DNA from: an uncultured Prochlorococcus sp.
Lineage (GTDB): Bacteria; Cyanobacteriota; Cyanobacteriia; PCC-6307; Cyanobiaceae
Assembly (NCBI GenBank): GCA_902525075.1
Contig: CABZFV010000001.1
Span: forward strand, 62,001-126,000
Direction of reading: 5' to 3'
DNA length: 64,000 nt
Shown: positions 19,771-29,155 of the stretch, one piece after another
How the letters are laid out: every line of letters starts with the position of its first letter
Position numbering within the stretch: the first letter of the stretch is position 1
Program-made: the position numbers and the translations under genes
The notes under the pieces: generated by a model
What the model was told of the DNA's origin: nothing
Seen by the model: only the letters and a program-made list of their open reading frames with translations
The model's database searches: none

Positions 19771-19800
19771 ATACTAAACCATCCGACTGTAAATGTGCAA
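19771..19800 (-). promoter_or_regulatory. candidate rRNA operon promoter
   Basis: On the minus strand TTGCAC (19795-19800) is followed by 18 bases and then TAGTAT (19771-19776), a plausible sigma-70 promoter. It lies upstream of the 16S processing-stem arm, which any true promoter must do. The start would be near 19764, giving a leader of about 480 bases. It is the best match I found, not proof. Confidence 0.4.
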
Positions 19801-19886
19801 CCTTTTATACAAAAATTTTTTATTAATTTTTTATTTGATCAAAGTCTCATTAAACAACTAGGCTTAAATAAAGGGATATAAATGAA

Positions 19887-21326
19887 ATGGCAGAAAGATT
19901 TAGTCAAAAAAATTTAAGAGTTAGACCAAGTTCTGATGAAGAGACAATTGTAACAAATGCAAAAAAACACTTCGAAAAGACTTTGGTTGAAATATCAGGC
20001 GAGTTAGTGGGAAGCGTTGCTGCACTAGAACACCCAACAAAAAATAAAAAATTAAATTACGGAGAAATATTTTTAAGAGACAATGTCCCTGTAATGATTT
20101 ACCTCATTACCCAAAAAAGGTACGAAATTGTCAAAAAGTTCCTAAGTGTGTGTCTTAAATTACAGAGCCCTAATTACCAAACGCGTGGTGTATTTCCTAC
20201 TAGTTTCGTAGAAGAAAATGGACAGCTCATTGGAGACTATGGTCAGAGATCAATAGGTAGGATTACTTCAGCTGATGCAAGTTTATGGTGGCCCATTTTA
20301 TGTTGGTATTATGTCAATAAAAGCGGTGATTATGCCTTTGGAAAAAGTCAAAGCGTTCAGAGAGGTATTCAACTTCTACTAGATCTAGTTCTACATCCAA
20401 CATTTGAGGGTACTCCAGTACTTTTTGTTCCAGATTGCGCATTTATGATTGATAGACCTATGGATGTATGGGGAGCACCCCTAGAAGTTGAAGTTTTACT
20501 TCATGGATGCTTAAAAAGTTGTATTAACTTAATGGAATTAAGTAGAGCAGATCATGTTAGTAGACTTCTAGACCAAAGACTTATTCTTACGAATCAATGG
20601 GTTAAGGATTTAGGAAGTTTTCTCTTAAAGCATTATTGGGTTACCAGTCAAACAATGCAAATTTTAAGAAGAAGGCCAACTGAGCAGTATGGTGATGATC
20701 AACACTTCAATGAATTTAACGTTCAACCTCAAGTGGTCCCCTCATGGCTACAAGATTGGTTAGAGAATAGAGGTGGTTACTTAATAGGAAATATAAGGAC
20801 AGGAAGGCCTGACTTTCGATTTTACAGTTTAGGCAATTCTTTAGCATGTATGTTCGGAGTACTGCCTCCGGAAGAACAAAGAGCTTTATTTAGATTAGTT
20901 TTACATAACAGACAGCATTTGATGGCTCAAATGCCTATGAGAATTTGCCATCCTCATATGGATGTCGAAGAATGGCAAAATAAAACTGGATCTGATCCAA
21001 AGAATTGGCCTTGGAGTTACCATAACGGTGGTCATTGGCCAAGTTTACTCTGGTTTTTTGGTACAGCTGTCCTATTACATCAAAAATATTATGGTTCTGA
21101 TGACGTGATTCTCATGGAAGAAATGAAATCTTTAATAGAGGAATCATATTGGTGTCAACTTAATCAATTACCTAAACAAGAATGGGCAGAATATTTTGAT
21201 GGTCCTACAGGTACTTGGGTTGGACAACAATCAAGAACGTATCAAACTTGGACAATTGTTGGATTTTTACTAATGAATCATTTCCTAAGAAATGAATATA
21301 ACGATTTAGATATGTTTAAAATTTAA
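19887..21326 (+). CDS. alkaline/neutral invertase, GH100 family
   Basis: This cytosolic enzyme hydrolyses sucrose to glucose and fructose. Recognisable segments of the cyanobacterial/plant neutral invertase fold include YGEIFLRDNVPVMIYLI (with the catalytic Asp), GDYGQRSIGRITSADASLWW, and SYHNGGHWPSLLWFF near the C-terminus. The length of 479 residues is typical of cyanobacterial forms, and there is no signal peptide. Marine picocyanobacteria use sucrose as a compatible solute or reserve, so the enzyme probably recycles it. ATG start; the gene reads away from the rRNA operon and is convergent with petD. Confidence 0.92.
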   Translation: MAERFSQKNLRVRPSSDEETIVTNAKKHFEKTLVEISGELVGSVAALEHPTKNKKLNYGEIFLRDNVPVMIYLITQKRYEIVKKFLSVCLKLQSPNYQTRGVFPTSFVEENGQLIGDYGQRSIGRITSADASLWWPILCWYYVNKSGDYAFGKSQSVQRGIQLLLDLVLHPTFEGTPVLFVPDCAFMIDRPMDVWGAPLEVEVLLHGCLKSCINLMELSRADHVSRLLDQRLILTNQWVKDLGSFLLKHYWVTSQTMQILRRRPTEQYGDDQHFNEFNVQPQVVPSWLQDWLENRGGYLIGNIRTGRPDFRFYSLGNSLACMFGVLPPEEQRALFRLVLHNRQHLMAQMPMRICHPHMDVEEWQNKTGSDPKNWPWSYHNGGHWPSLLWFFGTAVLLHQKYYGSDDVILMEEMKSLIEESYWCQLNQLPKQEWAEYFDGPTGTWVGQQSRTYQTWTIVGFLLMNHFLRNEYNDLDMFKI

Positions 21327-21328
21327 GC

Positions 21329-21811
21329 TTAAAATAATCCTAGAGTAAGTGATTTATCAATTGGCAAACATGCTCCAATTCCAAGATATATTGTTAGGAA
21401 AGTTCCGAACAAGAAAACCGACATTGCTATTGGTCTTCTAAATGGGTTAGAGAATTTATTAACGTTTTCGATAAAGGGTAAAATCATTAATCCAAGTGGA
21501 ATTAATGTTTGAAGTGCGATACCCAAAAGTTTATTAGGAACTACCCTAAGTATTTGAAAAACTGGATAGAGGTACCATTCAGGAAGTATTTCCAGCGGTG
21601 TTGCGAAGGGATTAGCTTTGTCTCCCAACATCGCAGGGTCAAGAACTGCTAATCCAACTACGCAAGCAATAGTTCCTAAGATAACTACCGGGAAGATATA
21701 TAGCAAATCGTTTGGCCAGGCTGGTTCACCATAATAATTATGGCCCATACCTTTTGCTAATTTTGCTCTCAATTTTGGATCAGATAGATCTGGTTTTTTT
21801 AATGTAGACAT
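21329..21811 (-). CDS. petD: cytochrome b6f complex subunit IV
   Basis: Subunit IV completes the cytochrome b-like core of the b6f complex and contributes the plastoquinol-oxidation site. The 160-residue protein begins with [20 protein letters not shown], has three membrane helices, and contains the conserved [13 protein letters not shown] (PEWY) motif of the Qo site. It lies 33 bases after petB on the same strand, which is the standard petBD operon. Three bases separate it from the convergent invertase stop. Confidence 0.98.
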
Positions 21812-21844
21812 ATGGAGAACTATTGATGGTTTAAGTATAAGAGT

Positions 21845-22501
21845 TTATAAAGGACCTGAAATACCCTGTTTACGAATCATTAAAAAGTGCATCAACATGA
21901 AAACTGCCAATGACCATGGCAGTACAAAAGTATGAAGACTGTAAAATCTGGTTAAAGTGGATTGTCCAACACTTTCTCCACCTCTAAGAAGTTCAACCAT
22001 AAAGTCTCCAATTACTGGTATTGCAGCAGGAACACCTGAAACTATTTTAACTGCCCAATAACCGACCTGATCCCAAGGAAGGGAGTAACCTGTAACTCCA
22101 AAAGCAACGGTTATGACTGCCATTACAACACCTGTAACCCAAGTTAATTCTCTTGGCCTTTTAAAACCTCCGGTTAGATAAACCCTAAAAACATGAAGGA
22201 TTAACATCAAAACCATCATTGATGCACTCCATCTATGCACAGATCTTATTAGCCATCCAAAACTTACATCTGTCATTAAATAACTGACTGAACTATAAGC
22301 TTGTGAAACTGTTGGCTTATAGTAAAAAGTCATTGCAAAACCTGTTGCAAATTGAATTAGGAAGCATACTAAAGTTATACCTCCTAAACAATAAAAAATA
22401 TTTACGTGAGGGGGTACGTACTTGGAAGTTACGTCGTCAGTTATGTCTTGGATTTCAAGTCTTTCTTGAAACCAGTCATAAACAGATGAAGAATTCGCCA
22501 T
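21845..22501 (-). CDS. petB: cytochrome b6
   Basis: Cytochrome b6 carries two b hemes and one covalent c-type heme in the plastoquinol-plastocyanin oxidoreductase. I take ATG at 22501 ([20 protein letters not shown]), giving the usual 218 residues. The frame stays open for 21 more codons upstream, but that extension runs into the divergent ctpA start and is not homologous. The four helices carry paired His in [29 protein letters not shown] and [11 protein letters not shown]. The single Cys in FYCLGGITL should bind the extra heme. petD follows. Confidence 0.98.
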   Translation of the reverse strand: MANSSSVYDWFQERLEIQDITDDVTSKYVPPHVNIFYCLGGITLVCFLIQFATGFAMTFYYKPTVSQAYSSVSYLMTDVSFGWLIRSVHRWSASMMVLMLILHVFRVYLTGGFKRPRELTWVTGVVMAVITVAFGVTGYSLPWDQVGYWAVKIVSGVPAAIPVIGDFMVELLRGGESVGQSTLTRFYSLHTFVLPWSLAVFMLMHFLMIRKQGISGPL

Positions 22502-22572
22502 CCAAAAAAAAATTAGCTTTGATATAAAGAGCTTACTTAAAATTCTTATACTTGGTGTTAACACTTAACCCA

Positions 22573-23868
22573 ATGAATTCATCTTTTAACAAACTTTTAA
22601 CATTCAAAACTGTGATCACTGCATTAATGATCATCGTTTTTTCTATCAATCTTTTGTTGATTGAAAGAGTGGATGCTCTTAGTGATAGCAGGCAATTAGT
22701 ACTTGACGCGTGGACCTTGGTAAATGAAGGTTTTTATGATCCAGAAAAGTTTGATGAAATCCAATGGAAAAGAATTAGACAAAAAACATTACAGAAACAT
22801 ATTGAAACAAGTGAAGAGGCTTTTTCCGCAATTGAGGACATGTTAAAACCACTAGACGATCCCTACACGAGAGTTTTACGCCCAAAAGATTATGAACTAC
22901 TGAAATCAAGTAATTTTGGGAGTGAAATAAATGGTGTTGGGCTTCAATTAGGTGAAGATGATAATAATAAAGTTAAAGTGATCTCTACTCTTGGGGGTTC
23001 GCCAGCTGAAGAAGCTGGAATAGTAAGTGGGGACTTGATAGAGACAGTAGACGGTATCTCATCAGAAAAATTAGGCCTTGCAAGTACTGCCTCAAAGTTA
23101 AGGGGTGAATCAGGGACAAAAGTTTTAGTTGAAGTATCTTCGGAATCAGGAGAAATTAGGGAAGTCGATCTCGAGAGGAGATCAGTAGATCTCAGACCAG
23201 TTAGAACAAAAAGATTAAGAGACGATTCTCACACAATAGGTTATCTAAGGATAACTCAATTCAGCGAAAGCGTACCCAAAAAAGTAGAAGAGGCACTTCA
23301 AGAGTTAAAAGAGAAAGAGGTTGAGGGCTTGATCTTGGATCTTAGAAATAATTCAGGGGGACTAGTCAGCTCAGGCATAGCAGTTGCAGACTCATTATTG
23401 AGTGAGAAACCTATAGTCGAGACAAAAGATAGAAATGGAATCAAAGACGCAATTATTTCTCAAAAAGGGACATCTTTTGATGGCCCAATGGTGACTTTAG
23501 TAAATAAAGGTACTGCAAGTGCCAGTGAAATACTTGCTGGTTCTTTACAAGATAATGAGAGATCAATTCTTATGGGAGAACAAACTTATGGGAAAGGTTT
23601 AATTCAATCCCTAAAAGGCTTGGGAGAAGATAGTGGTATAGCTATAACAGTGGCAAGTTACTTAACCCCCAATGGTAATAACATTCAAGGCCAAGGTATG
23701 ACTCCTGATAAATTACTTGATATACCTGATGCAAGTGATTATGGAAGTACTGACGATAAATGGGTGAGGAATGCAGAATTATTTTTGGGTTCGCTTCTAG
23801 AAAAAGAAGAAGCTTCAGTTCAAGCAATTGAATTAAACAATGAAGAAATTAAATCTTTAAATGGTTAA
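22573..23868 (+). CDS. ctpA: carboxyl-terminal processing protease (S41)
   Basis: This PDZ-containing serine protease belongs to the family that trims the D1 precursor (PsbA) during PSII assembly. An N-terminal signal peptide ends near VDALSD, so it acts in the lumen or periplasm. The PDZ domain spans about residues 100-175 (GSEINGVGLQLG, then GGSPAEEAGIVSGD). The catalytic dyad is a Ser in GTASASE (about 316) and a Lys in YGKG (341), 25 residues apart as in the family. I use ATG at 22573. A TTG seven codons earlier is possible. The gene is divergent from petB. Which Ctp paralogue it is cannot be settled here. Confidence 0.9.
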   Translation: MNSSFNKLLTFKTVITALMIIVFSINLLLIERVDALSDSRQLVLDAWTLVNEGFYDPEKFDEIQWKRIRQKTLQKHIETSEEAFSAIEDMLKPLDDPYTRVLRPKDYELLKSSNFGSEINGVGLQLGEDDNNKVKVISTLGGSPAEEAGIVSGDLIETVDGISSEKLGLASTASKLRGESGTKVLVEVSSESGEIREVDLERRSVDLRPVRTKRLRDDSHTIGYLRITQFSESVPKKVEEALQELKEKEVEGLILDLRNNSGGLVSSGIAVADSLLSEKPIVETKDRNGIKDAIISQKGTSFDGPMVTLVNKGTASASEILAGSLQDNERSILMGEQTYGKGLIQSLKGLGEDSGIAITVASYLTPNGNNIQGQGMTPDKLLDIPDASDYGSTDDKWVRNAELFLGSLLEKEEASVQAIELNNEEIKSLNG

Positions 23869-23894
23869 AGATTGAAAATAAAAAACCTTAAAAT

Positions 23895-25157
23895 ATGAGT
23901 GTTAAAAGAATTTTTCATGACCCAATTCATAAAGAAATAGTATTTGATGCAGGAAAGCCAGAAGAATTAATGATATTGGAATTAATTGATACAGTAGCTT
24001 TTCAAAGACTAAGAAGAATAAAACAACTTGGAGCGGCATCATTACTTTTTCATGGTGCAGAATCAAGTAGATTTACCCACTCAATTGGTGTTTTTTGTAT
24101 AGCTAGAAAAATTTATAAGAGATTAATTGAAAGTAAATCTTCATTTTCTGAAAATAAATTCGTTCTTTATGGAGCAGCTCTACTTCATGATTTAGGTCAT
24201 GGACCTTTAAGCCATACCAGTGAAAAAATATTCAAGCATGATCATGAACAATGGTCAGAAAACTTAGTTAGAAATTATTTTCCAATAAATTCAATCCTCA
24301 AAAAGTATGACAACGAATTACCCAGAAAAATTGGTGAATTATTTCAATCAAAACAACTATTTTCAAAACCTTTAAAAACATTAATAAGTAGTGAGATAGA
24401 TTGCGATCGTCTCGATTATCTTTTACGCGATAGTTACAACACAGGTACTAATTATGGCTTAGTAGATTTAGAGAGAATAATTTCAGCTCTTACCTTCTCG
24501 CCTGATGGGAGTATCGGAATCAAACCAAAAGGTGTGATCGCTATTGAGCATTTCCTTGTACTTAGAAACTTTATGTATAGAACAATCTACAATCATAGGA
24601 TAAACGAAATATCAACATGGATTCTGGAAAAAATATTGCACACAATAAAACATAATTATGAAAAGAATATTTGGTTTGATAATTCTCTATATAAATTGAT
24701 TTTTTCACCTTCAAAAGTTGATTTTGATGATTTCATAAGAAATGATGATGTAACCTTTTATTATCATTTGATTAGATGGAAAGATGAATCTTTTGAACCA
24801 CTTTCTACACTATGCAAAATGTTTATTGACAGAGACTTATTAAAGGGATCAGACATAAGTTTTTTAAGTAAGGTGAATAGATTAAAAATCCTTGCATTTG
24901 CCTCAAAATTATGTGAAAAAAATGGTTATGATTCAAAAATATTTTGTGGGATTAAGGAAAGGTCTTTTAAAGGTTTTGAATCTAATAATGCACTAAAAAT
25001 ATGGGACGGTACTTATCAAAGCGCATTAGAAAATAGTTCTGCATTAATCAAAACTTTAATGAGATCCGAGGAAAGCTCTTTTATTATTTATCCAGATATA
25101 ATTAAAAATGAAATCAAAAATGAAATTTCATTAATTAAAAACAGTTCCAAGATTTAA
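23895..25157 (+). CDS. HD-domain phosphohydrolase (dGTPase-like)
   Basis: The metal-binding HD signature is intact: the first His in SSRFTHSIGVF, the HD pair in ALLHDLGHGPLSHT, and a later Asp in SEIDCDRLDYLLRDSY. The N-terminus FHDPIHKEIVFD is typical of the SAMHD1-like/YdhJ group that hydrolyses dNTPs or nucleotides. The length of 420 residues is normal. It precedes the min operon by four bases and could be co-transcribed with it. The substrate is not predictable from sequence. Confidence 0.85.
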   Translation: MSVKRIFHDPIHKEIVFDAGKPEELMILELIDTVAFQRLRRIKQLGAASLLFHGAESSRFTHSIGVFCIARKIYKRLIESKSSFSENKFVLYGAALLHDLGHGPLSHTSEKIFKHDHEQWSENLVRNYFPINSILKKYDNELPRKIGELFQSKQLFSKPLKTLISSEIDCDRLDYLLRDSYNTGTNYGLVDLERIISALTFSPDGSIGIKPKGVIAIEHFLVLRNFMYRTIYNHRINEISTWILEKILHTIKHNYEKNIWFDNSLYKLIFSPSKVDFDDFIRNDDVTFYYHLIRWKDESFEPLSTLCKMFIDRDLLKGSDISFLSKVNRLKILAFASKLCEKNGYDSKIFCGIKERSFKGFESNNALKIWDGTYQSALENSSALIKTLMRSEESSFIIYPDIIKNEIKNEISLIKNSSKI

Positions 25158-25161
25158 TTCA

Positions 25162-25824
25162 ATGGAAATCGTTTTAGAAAATACTAAAAGTAAATATTTA
25201 GAAATTTTTTCTTTGTTAGATTTAGATAATATCCATGAAACATTTAAAAGATTTTCTTCTATCAAGGAACCTTTAGAAGCAAAAATTTTCGCAGTCAATG
25301 AGTCAATAAGTTCTCATCAATTATCAAAATTAAAAAATCATTTTGACATAATTAATATCTGTTCATTATGCATTTACTCAAATAAAAGAGAAACAATCAT
25401 TAGTGGAAAATCATTAAAAATAGATTCAGCTTTTATAAATGAGCAAAAGTTAAAAAAAAAGTTACTTTTATTAAATTCAAAAAAGAAAGACGATATTCTT
25501 CACAAAGGAACAGTTCGATCGGGTGAAAGAATATCTTCAAATGGAAACTTATGTATTATTGGAGACGTTAACCCAGGAGCAATAGTTTCCGCTAAAAAAA
25601 ATATTTACGTTTGGGGCAAATTACTGGGAATCGCATTCGCAGGGAAAAGTGGAAATAAAAATGCCTCTATTTCATCACTCTATCTAAACCCTTTACAGTT
25701 AAGAATTGCAGATGTGATAGCTATTGGACCAAAGGATAAGCCCAAAAATTGTTATCCAGAAGTTGCGGTAATAGATAAACAAACGATAATTATCAAACCA
25801 CATTTAATCGAAACTAAAAATTAA
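25162..25824 (+). CDS. minC: septum site-determining protein MinC
   Basis: MinC blocks FtsZ assembly away from mid-cell and is recruited to the membrane by MinD. The C-terminal beta-helical domain is clear (GTVRSGERISSNGNLCIIGD, then NPGAIVSAKKNIYVWGKLLG, then AFAGKSGNKNASI). The N-terminal 100 residues are divergent, as is common in cyanobacteria. The ATG comes four bases after the HD gene. It is followed by minD and minE in the usual order. Note that the gap to minD is 111 bases, longer than typical here. Confidence 0.93.
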   Translation: MEIVLENTKSKYLEIFSLLDLDNIHETFKRFSSIKEPLEAKIFAVNESISSHQLSKLKNHFDIINICSLCIYSNKRETIISGKSLKIDSAFINEQKLKKKLLLLNSKKKDDILHKGTVRSGERISSNGNLCIIGDVNPGAIVSAKKNIYVWGKLLGIAFAGKSGNKNASISSLYLNPLQLRIADVIAIGPKDKPKNCYPEVAVIDKQTIIIKPHLIETKN

Positions 25825-25935
25825 TCAATAATTTGCAATAAATTAATTCAAACTAAATAAATTTAAGAATTACTTAATCTTTAAAATATTTAACTTTCTG
25901 CAAGTGGCTTTATTATTTGTAAAATCAAAAAAATC

Positions 25936-26751
25936 GTGGGCAAGAATACTCGCACAATATTAATTTGTTCAGGCAAAGGAGGGGTTGGTAAAACAACTTT
26001 AACTGCAAACCTAGGCATAGCACTCGCTAATAGTGGAGCAACAACTGCTGTATTAGATGCTGATTTTGGCTTAAGAAATTTAGATCTTCTTCTAGGATTA
26101 GAAAATCGCATCATATATACTGCCCAAGATGTTTTAGACAAGAATTGTCGTCTTGACCAAGCATTGGTTAGACATAAAAAAGAACCTAATCTTGCTCTTC
26201 TACCTGCTGGAGATCCAAGGATGTTGGATTGGATGAAGCCCGAAGATATGAAAAAAATTAGTGAGTTACTTAGTGAGAAATTTGATTTTGTCTTAGTAGA
26301 TTGCCCTGCTGGTGTAGAAGATGGCTTTAAAAATGCCCTAGCAGCCTGTAAAGAAGCTATTGTGGTTACTAACCCAGAATTATCCGCAGTGCGTGATGCG
26401 GATAGAGTAATAGGGATTCTTAATACTTCAGATATTGAGCCTATCCAACTTGTAATTAATCGAGTTCGCCCTAATATGATGGCAAGTCAAGAAATGTTAT
26501 CTATCGAAGATGTTCAAGGGATCCTTTCATTGCCTTTATTAGGTATTGTTTTAGAAGATGAACAAGTAATAATAAGCACAAATAGAGGAGAGCCACTGAC
26601 ACTTTCAGATGGAAGATCTCCAGCAAAAAGATGTTATTTGAATGTTTCTCAAAGACTTACAGATAAAGATGTACCAATTATCGATCCAAAAAAAGAAGGT
26701 AAAAGTCTTAAAGATAAATTCATGAGATTAATGCAAACAAAGGTATTTTAA
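25936..26751 (+). CDS. minD: septum site-determining ATPase MinD
   Basis: MinD is a ParA-type ATPase that binds the membrane in its ATP form and recruits MinC and MinE. The deviant Walker A motif CSGKGGVGKTTLTANLG is at the N-terminus, and the switch regions include DADFGLRNLDLLLG and VLVDCPAGVEDG. The C-terminal amphipathic membrane-binding helix is the KDKFMRLMQTKVF end. The start is GTG at 25936. The minE ATG directly abuts the stop, which implies coupled translation. Confidence 0.98.
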   Translation: MGKNTRTILICSGKGGVGKTTLTANLGIALANSGATTAVLDADFGLRNLDLLLGLENRIIYTAQDVLDKNCRLDQALVRHKKEPNLALLPAGDPRMLDWMKPEDMKKISELLSEKFDFVLVDCPAGVEDGFKNALAACKEAIVVTNPELSAVRDADRVIGILNTSDIEPIQLVINRVRPNMMASQEMLSIEDVQGILSLPLLGIVLEDEQVIISTNRGEPLTLSDGRSPAKRCYLNVSQRLTDKDVPIIDPKKEGKSLKDKFMRLMQTKVF

Positions 26752-27096
26752 ATGATGACTCTCAGAGATCTTATAAATAAATTACTAGGCAGAGAAACAT
26801 CTAGTGCAAATACAGCCAGAGAAAGATTACAGCTTGTACTTGCTCATGACAGAGTCGATATGAGTTCCTTAACAACTGATCTTTTAGACAAAATGAGGAG
26901 AGAGATTCTTGATGTTGTTGCTAAATATGTTGAGATTGATTTTGATGAAGTAGCAGTAAGTTTAGAGACTGAGGATAAAATGACTGCATTAGTTGCCAAT
27001 TTACCAATCAAAAGAACTATTTCAGGAGAAATAAAATTCAAAAAAACTGATAAAACTGATAAAGTTGATAATTCTAATAAAGATATCAAAAAGTAA
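26752..27096 (+). CDS. minE: cell division topological specificity factor MinE
   Basis: MinE stimulates the MinD ATPase and so sets the pole-to-pole pattern that keeps the division site central. The 114-residue protein has the expected N-terminal anti-MinCD helix ([16 protein letters not shown]) and a C-terminal dimer domain ([20 protein letters not shown]). The C-terminal tail is a Lys/Asp/Thr-rich repeat ([18 protein letters not shown]) that is likely disordered. The start is ATG at 26752 or the adjacent ATG at 26755. Confidence 0.97.
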   Translation: MMTLRDLINKLLGRETSSANTARERLQLVLAHDRVDMSSLTTDLLDKMRREILDVVAKYVEIDFDEVAVSLETEDKMTALVANLPIKRTISGEIKFKKTDKTDKVDNSNKDIKK

Positions 27097-27161
27097 TAAA
27101 TTTAAAAAAAGCTAAAAAAATACTGATAATTAACCCTTCATAATTGTAAGATGAAAAGATT

Positions 27162-27233
27162 GCCGGCTTAGCTCAGCGGTAGAGCAGCGCTTTTGTAAAG
27201 CGAAGGTCATCAGTTCAAATCTGTTAGCCGGCA
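27162..27233 (+). tRNA. trnT: tRNA-Thr (TGT anticodon)
   Basis: The 72-base cloverleaf starts GCCGGCTTAGCTCAGCGGTA. The anticodon loop is TTTGTAA with anticodon TGT. The acceptor stem GCCGGCT/AGCCGGC is perfect and CCA is not encoded. The outer anticodon-stem pair reads G against A, an oddity in an otherwise standard tRNA. It lies 65 bases after minE. Confidence 0.95.
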
Positions 27234-27244
27234 TTTTGATTTAT

Positions 27245-27412
27245 TTAATTCTGATCAATATTCTTTGCAGAAAATAAAAAGAATAAACCTATCAGAGCAA
27301 TGATAGGAAACAATTTTATTTCGAGAATATACTCTAAAAAAGATGCTAAGGGTGCAAATATCCAATAAGTAGAAAATTGAATTAATAAAACAAAAAATAA
27401 CAATAAAAACAT
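27245..27412 (-). CDS. small membrane protein, 55 aa, coupled to tsaC
   Basis: This 55-residue frame contains two hydrophobic helices (residues about 1-20 and 31-48) joined by WIFAPLASFLEYI. It ends with the polar tail SAKNIDQN. Its ATG overlaps the tsaC stop as TAATG, a classic arrangement for coupled translation, and this makes it a credible gene despite its size. I recognise no family. It is convergent with tRNA-Thr, 11 bases from the tRNA end. Confidence 0.55.
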   Translation of the reverse strand: MFLLLFFVLLIQFSTYWIFAPLASFLEYILEIKLFPIIALIGLFFLFSAKNIDQN

Positions 27413-27993
27413 TAATACAATTCCCTAACTAGTACTTCTCCTTCTCTAATCAGTCTCCAATCTCCACTTTTCTTCCAAAATATAATAGTACTAGCTTTAC
27501 CACTTCTTTTTCCCCAGGGGATTGGGCCCAAAATTTTTACGGAAGGGAAGTCTAAAGCAATCCCTTCAACTGTAGTTGATCCTTTAAAACCTGAGATATT
27601 TGCACTTGAAGTTAACAATGGGCCTGTTTCTCTTATGAGAGATTGAGCCATATATGAATTTGGAATCCTCAACCCAAGAGTAAGATCATTGCTTGTAAGT
27701 ATTGTAGTCTGCTTTTCTGAAGCAGGAATAATCATTGTCAGAGCTCCAGGCCAATATTTTGACGCTATTTTTCCGTAATCTTCTTTAGCTGATTCGTGAA
27801 CATAATCGATTAATTGTTTGTATTCTGATCCCATGAGAATTAAAGGTTTGTCTTTATCTCTTTTTTTAAACTTATAGATAGTATTTGAAAATTTTGGCAA
27901 GCATCCAATTGCAGGTAATGTATCAGTTGGGAAAATTATAGGTAAACCACTTTTAAGAGTCTTCAAGGCGGATTTGCAGTCTACTAAATTCAT
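27412..27993 (-). CDS. tsaC: threonylcarbamoyl-AMP synthase (Sua5/YrdC)
   Basis: TsaC makes threonylcarbamoyl-AMP from threonine, bicarbonate and ATP for the t6A37 modification of ANN-decoding tRNAs. The YrdC fold is clear: LPIIFPTDTLPAIGCL, then KKRDKDKPLILMG, then LGLRIPNS and LLTSSANISG. The length of 193 residues matches the short TsaC form without the Sua5 domain. It lies 23 bases after prmC on the same strand, a common pairing of translation-related genes. ATG start. Confidence 0.93.
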   Translation of the reverse strand: MNLVDCKSALKTLKSGLPIIFPTDTLPAIGCLPKFSNTIYKFKKRDKDKPLILMGSEYKQLIDYVHESAKEDYGKIASKYWPGALTMIIPASEKQTTILTSNDLTLGLRIPNSYMAQSLIRETGPLLTSSANISGFKGSTTVEGIALDFPSVKILGPIPWGKRSGKASTIIFWKKSGDWRLIREGEVLVRELY

Positions 27994-28016
27994 TTAGATT
28001 ATGAACATGTAATAAT

Positions 28017-28886
28017 TTATTTATATCTTCCAATGGTAAACCTACCAATACCTGAGAAGTCTTTCACAATTTCTATTGATGTAAATTTATTTTTAAGAAG
28101 TAGTTGTTTCACTTTTTCACTTTGATCAAAATGATTCTCTAAAATTAGCCAGCCATTCTCTTTCAAGAATAATGGTGCTTTTTGTATTATTTTCCTAATA
28201 TGTTTTAAACCATCTTCGCCGCCTAATAAAGCAACCTCAGGTTCGAAATTTCTAACTTCTTTGGGTAATTTTTCATAGGTATCTTTAGGAATATATGGCG
28301 GGTTTGAAATAGCGAGATCTAATTTACCTTTAAAGCTTTCAAGAGGTGACCACCAATTTCCACAATAAAATTTCAAATTCGATTGTTTGGAAGAATTTAT
28401 AAAATTTTTAGTGGCTATATCTAATGCCTCTTGATCTATATCAGTTGCTACTCCATCGCTCGATGGATAAGCCAATGCCAACGCAATACTTATAGCGCCT
28501 GAACCAGTTCCTAATTCAGCAAAAAATAATTTCTCTGACTTTCTTGGAAATATATTGAAGACAATATCTACTATAAGCTCTGTCTCTGGTCTCGGAATAA
28601 GTACTTTGTTTGTAACTTTTAATTTTAAGTCTCTCCAAAAAGTTATTCCACAAAGATATTGAATTGGGCATGATCTTAACAAATGATCATCCCAAACAGA
28701 TTCCAAAAACTCTAATTTTTTTTTTAAATGTAATTTTCCTTCAAGATTTATACTCATCAGGTTTAGATCACTAGCGGATATTCCGCCTATACAATCAAGT
28801 AAAACAGCAAATGATTGTTGATCGCCTCCTTTAGAAAGTTGCTTTTTTTTCCAAATTAAAAATTCTTCTAAAGAAATGCTAAGCAT
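28017..28886 (-). CDS. prmC: release factor glutamine methyltransferase
   Basis: PrmC (HemK) methylates the glutamine in the GGQ motif of release factors RF1 and RF2, using S-adenosylmethionine. The methyltransferase signature FAELGTGSGAISIALAL and the catalytic LAISNPPYIP are both present, along with the N-terminal helical domain. The length of 289 residues is normal. The gene is cotranscribed with tsaC (23-base gap) and begins 12 bases after the psbM stop, so psbM-prmC-tsaC may form one operon. Confidence 0.95.
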   Translation of the reverse strand: MLSISLEEFLIWKKKQLSKGGDQQSFAVLLDCIGGISASDLNLMSINLEGKLHLKKKLEFLESVWDDHLLRSCPIQYLCGITFWRDLKLKVTNKVLIPRPETELIVDIVFNIFPRKSEKLFFAELGTGSGAISIALALAYPSSDGVATDIDQEALDIATKNFINSSKQSNLKFYCGNWWSPLESFKGKLDLAISNPPYIPKDTYEKLPKEVRNFEPEVALLGGEDGLKHIRKIIQKAPLFLKENGWLILENHFDQSEKVKQLLLKNKFTSIEIVKDFSGIGRFTIGRYK

Positions 28887-28897
28887 CTATTAAAGCT

Positions 28898-29050
28898 TTA
28901 GCGTTTTGGCCCAAGTCTACCTTTACTAGAGTCAGAGTAGAAGCTTGATTTCTCTCCATCTTGAGTAGAAATAAATAAACCTATTAGGAATATTGTTGGG
29001 ACCCCTACAAATAAAAGACTAGCTACGAATCCAAAGTTAGTTGTTTCCAT
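28898..29050 (-). CDS. psbM: photosystem II protein M
   Basis: PsbM is a one-helix PSII subunit at the dimer interface. The 50-residue protein opens with METTNFGFVASLLFVGVPTI and continues through FLIGLFIST. The tail (GEKSSFYSDSSKGRLGPKR) is longer than in other cyanobacteria, as is usual in Prochlorococcus. It starts 105 bases after the ferredoxin gene. It is easily missed because of its size. Confidence 0.92.
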   Translation of the reverse strand: METTNFGFVASLLFVGVPTIFLIGLFISTQDGEKSSFYSDSSKGRLGPKR

Positions 29051-29155
29051 TTAATCAGTAGTTCTATAGTTGAGTAATAAGACTATAGACAAATAACTTG
29101 GAATAAAGTGGAAAAATGTACAAATTTTATAAACAGATTAACAGTCTTAAACAAT

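Larger units (their letters stand above)
19287..19886 (-). other. rRNA operon leader and divergent promoter region
   Basis: This 600-base gene-free stretch separates the minus-strand rRNA operon from the plus-strand invertase. Near 16S it holds three small perfect hairpins: 19301-19314, 19340-19355 and 19373-19387. Farther out are the upstream arm of the 16S processing stem (19579-19604) and the inverted repeat AGAAGGGT/ACCCTTCT (19637-19654). Because the stem arm must be transcribed, the rRNA promoter must lie beyond 19604. No open frame with coding character is seen. Confidence 0.7.

Noticed and set aside
22502-22564. N-terminal extension of the petB frame
   Set aside because: The extra residues are unlike cytochrome b6 and would overlap the divergent ctpA start; the conserved start is at 22501.
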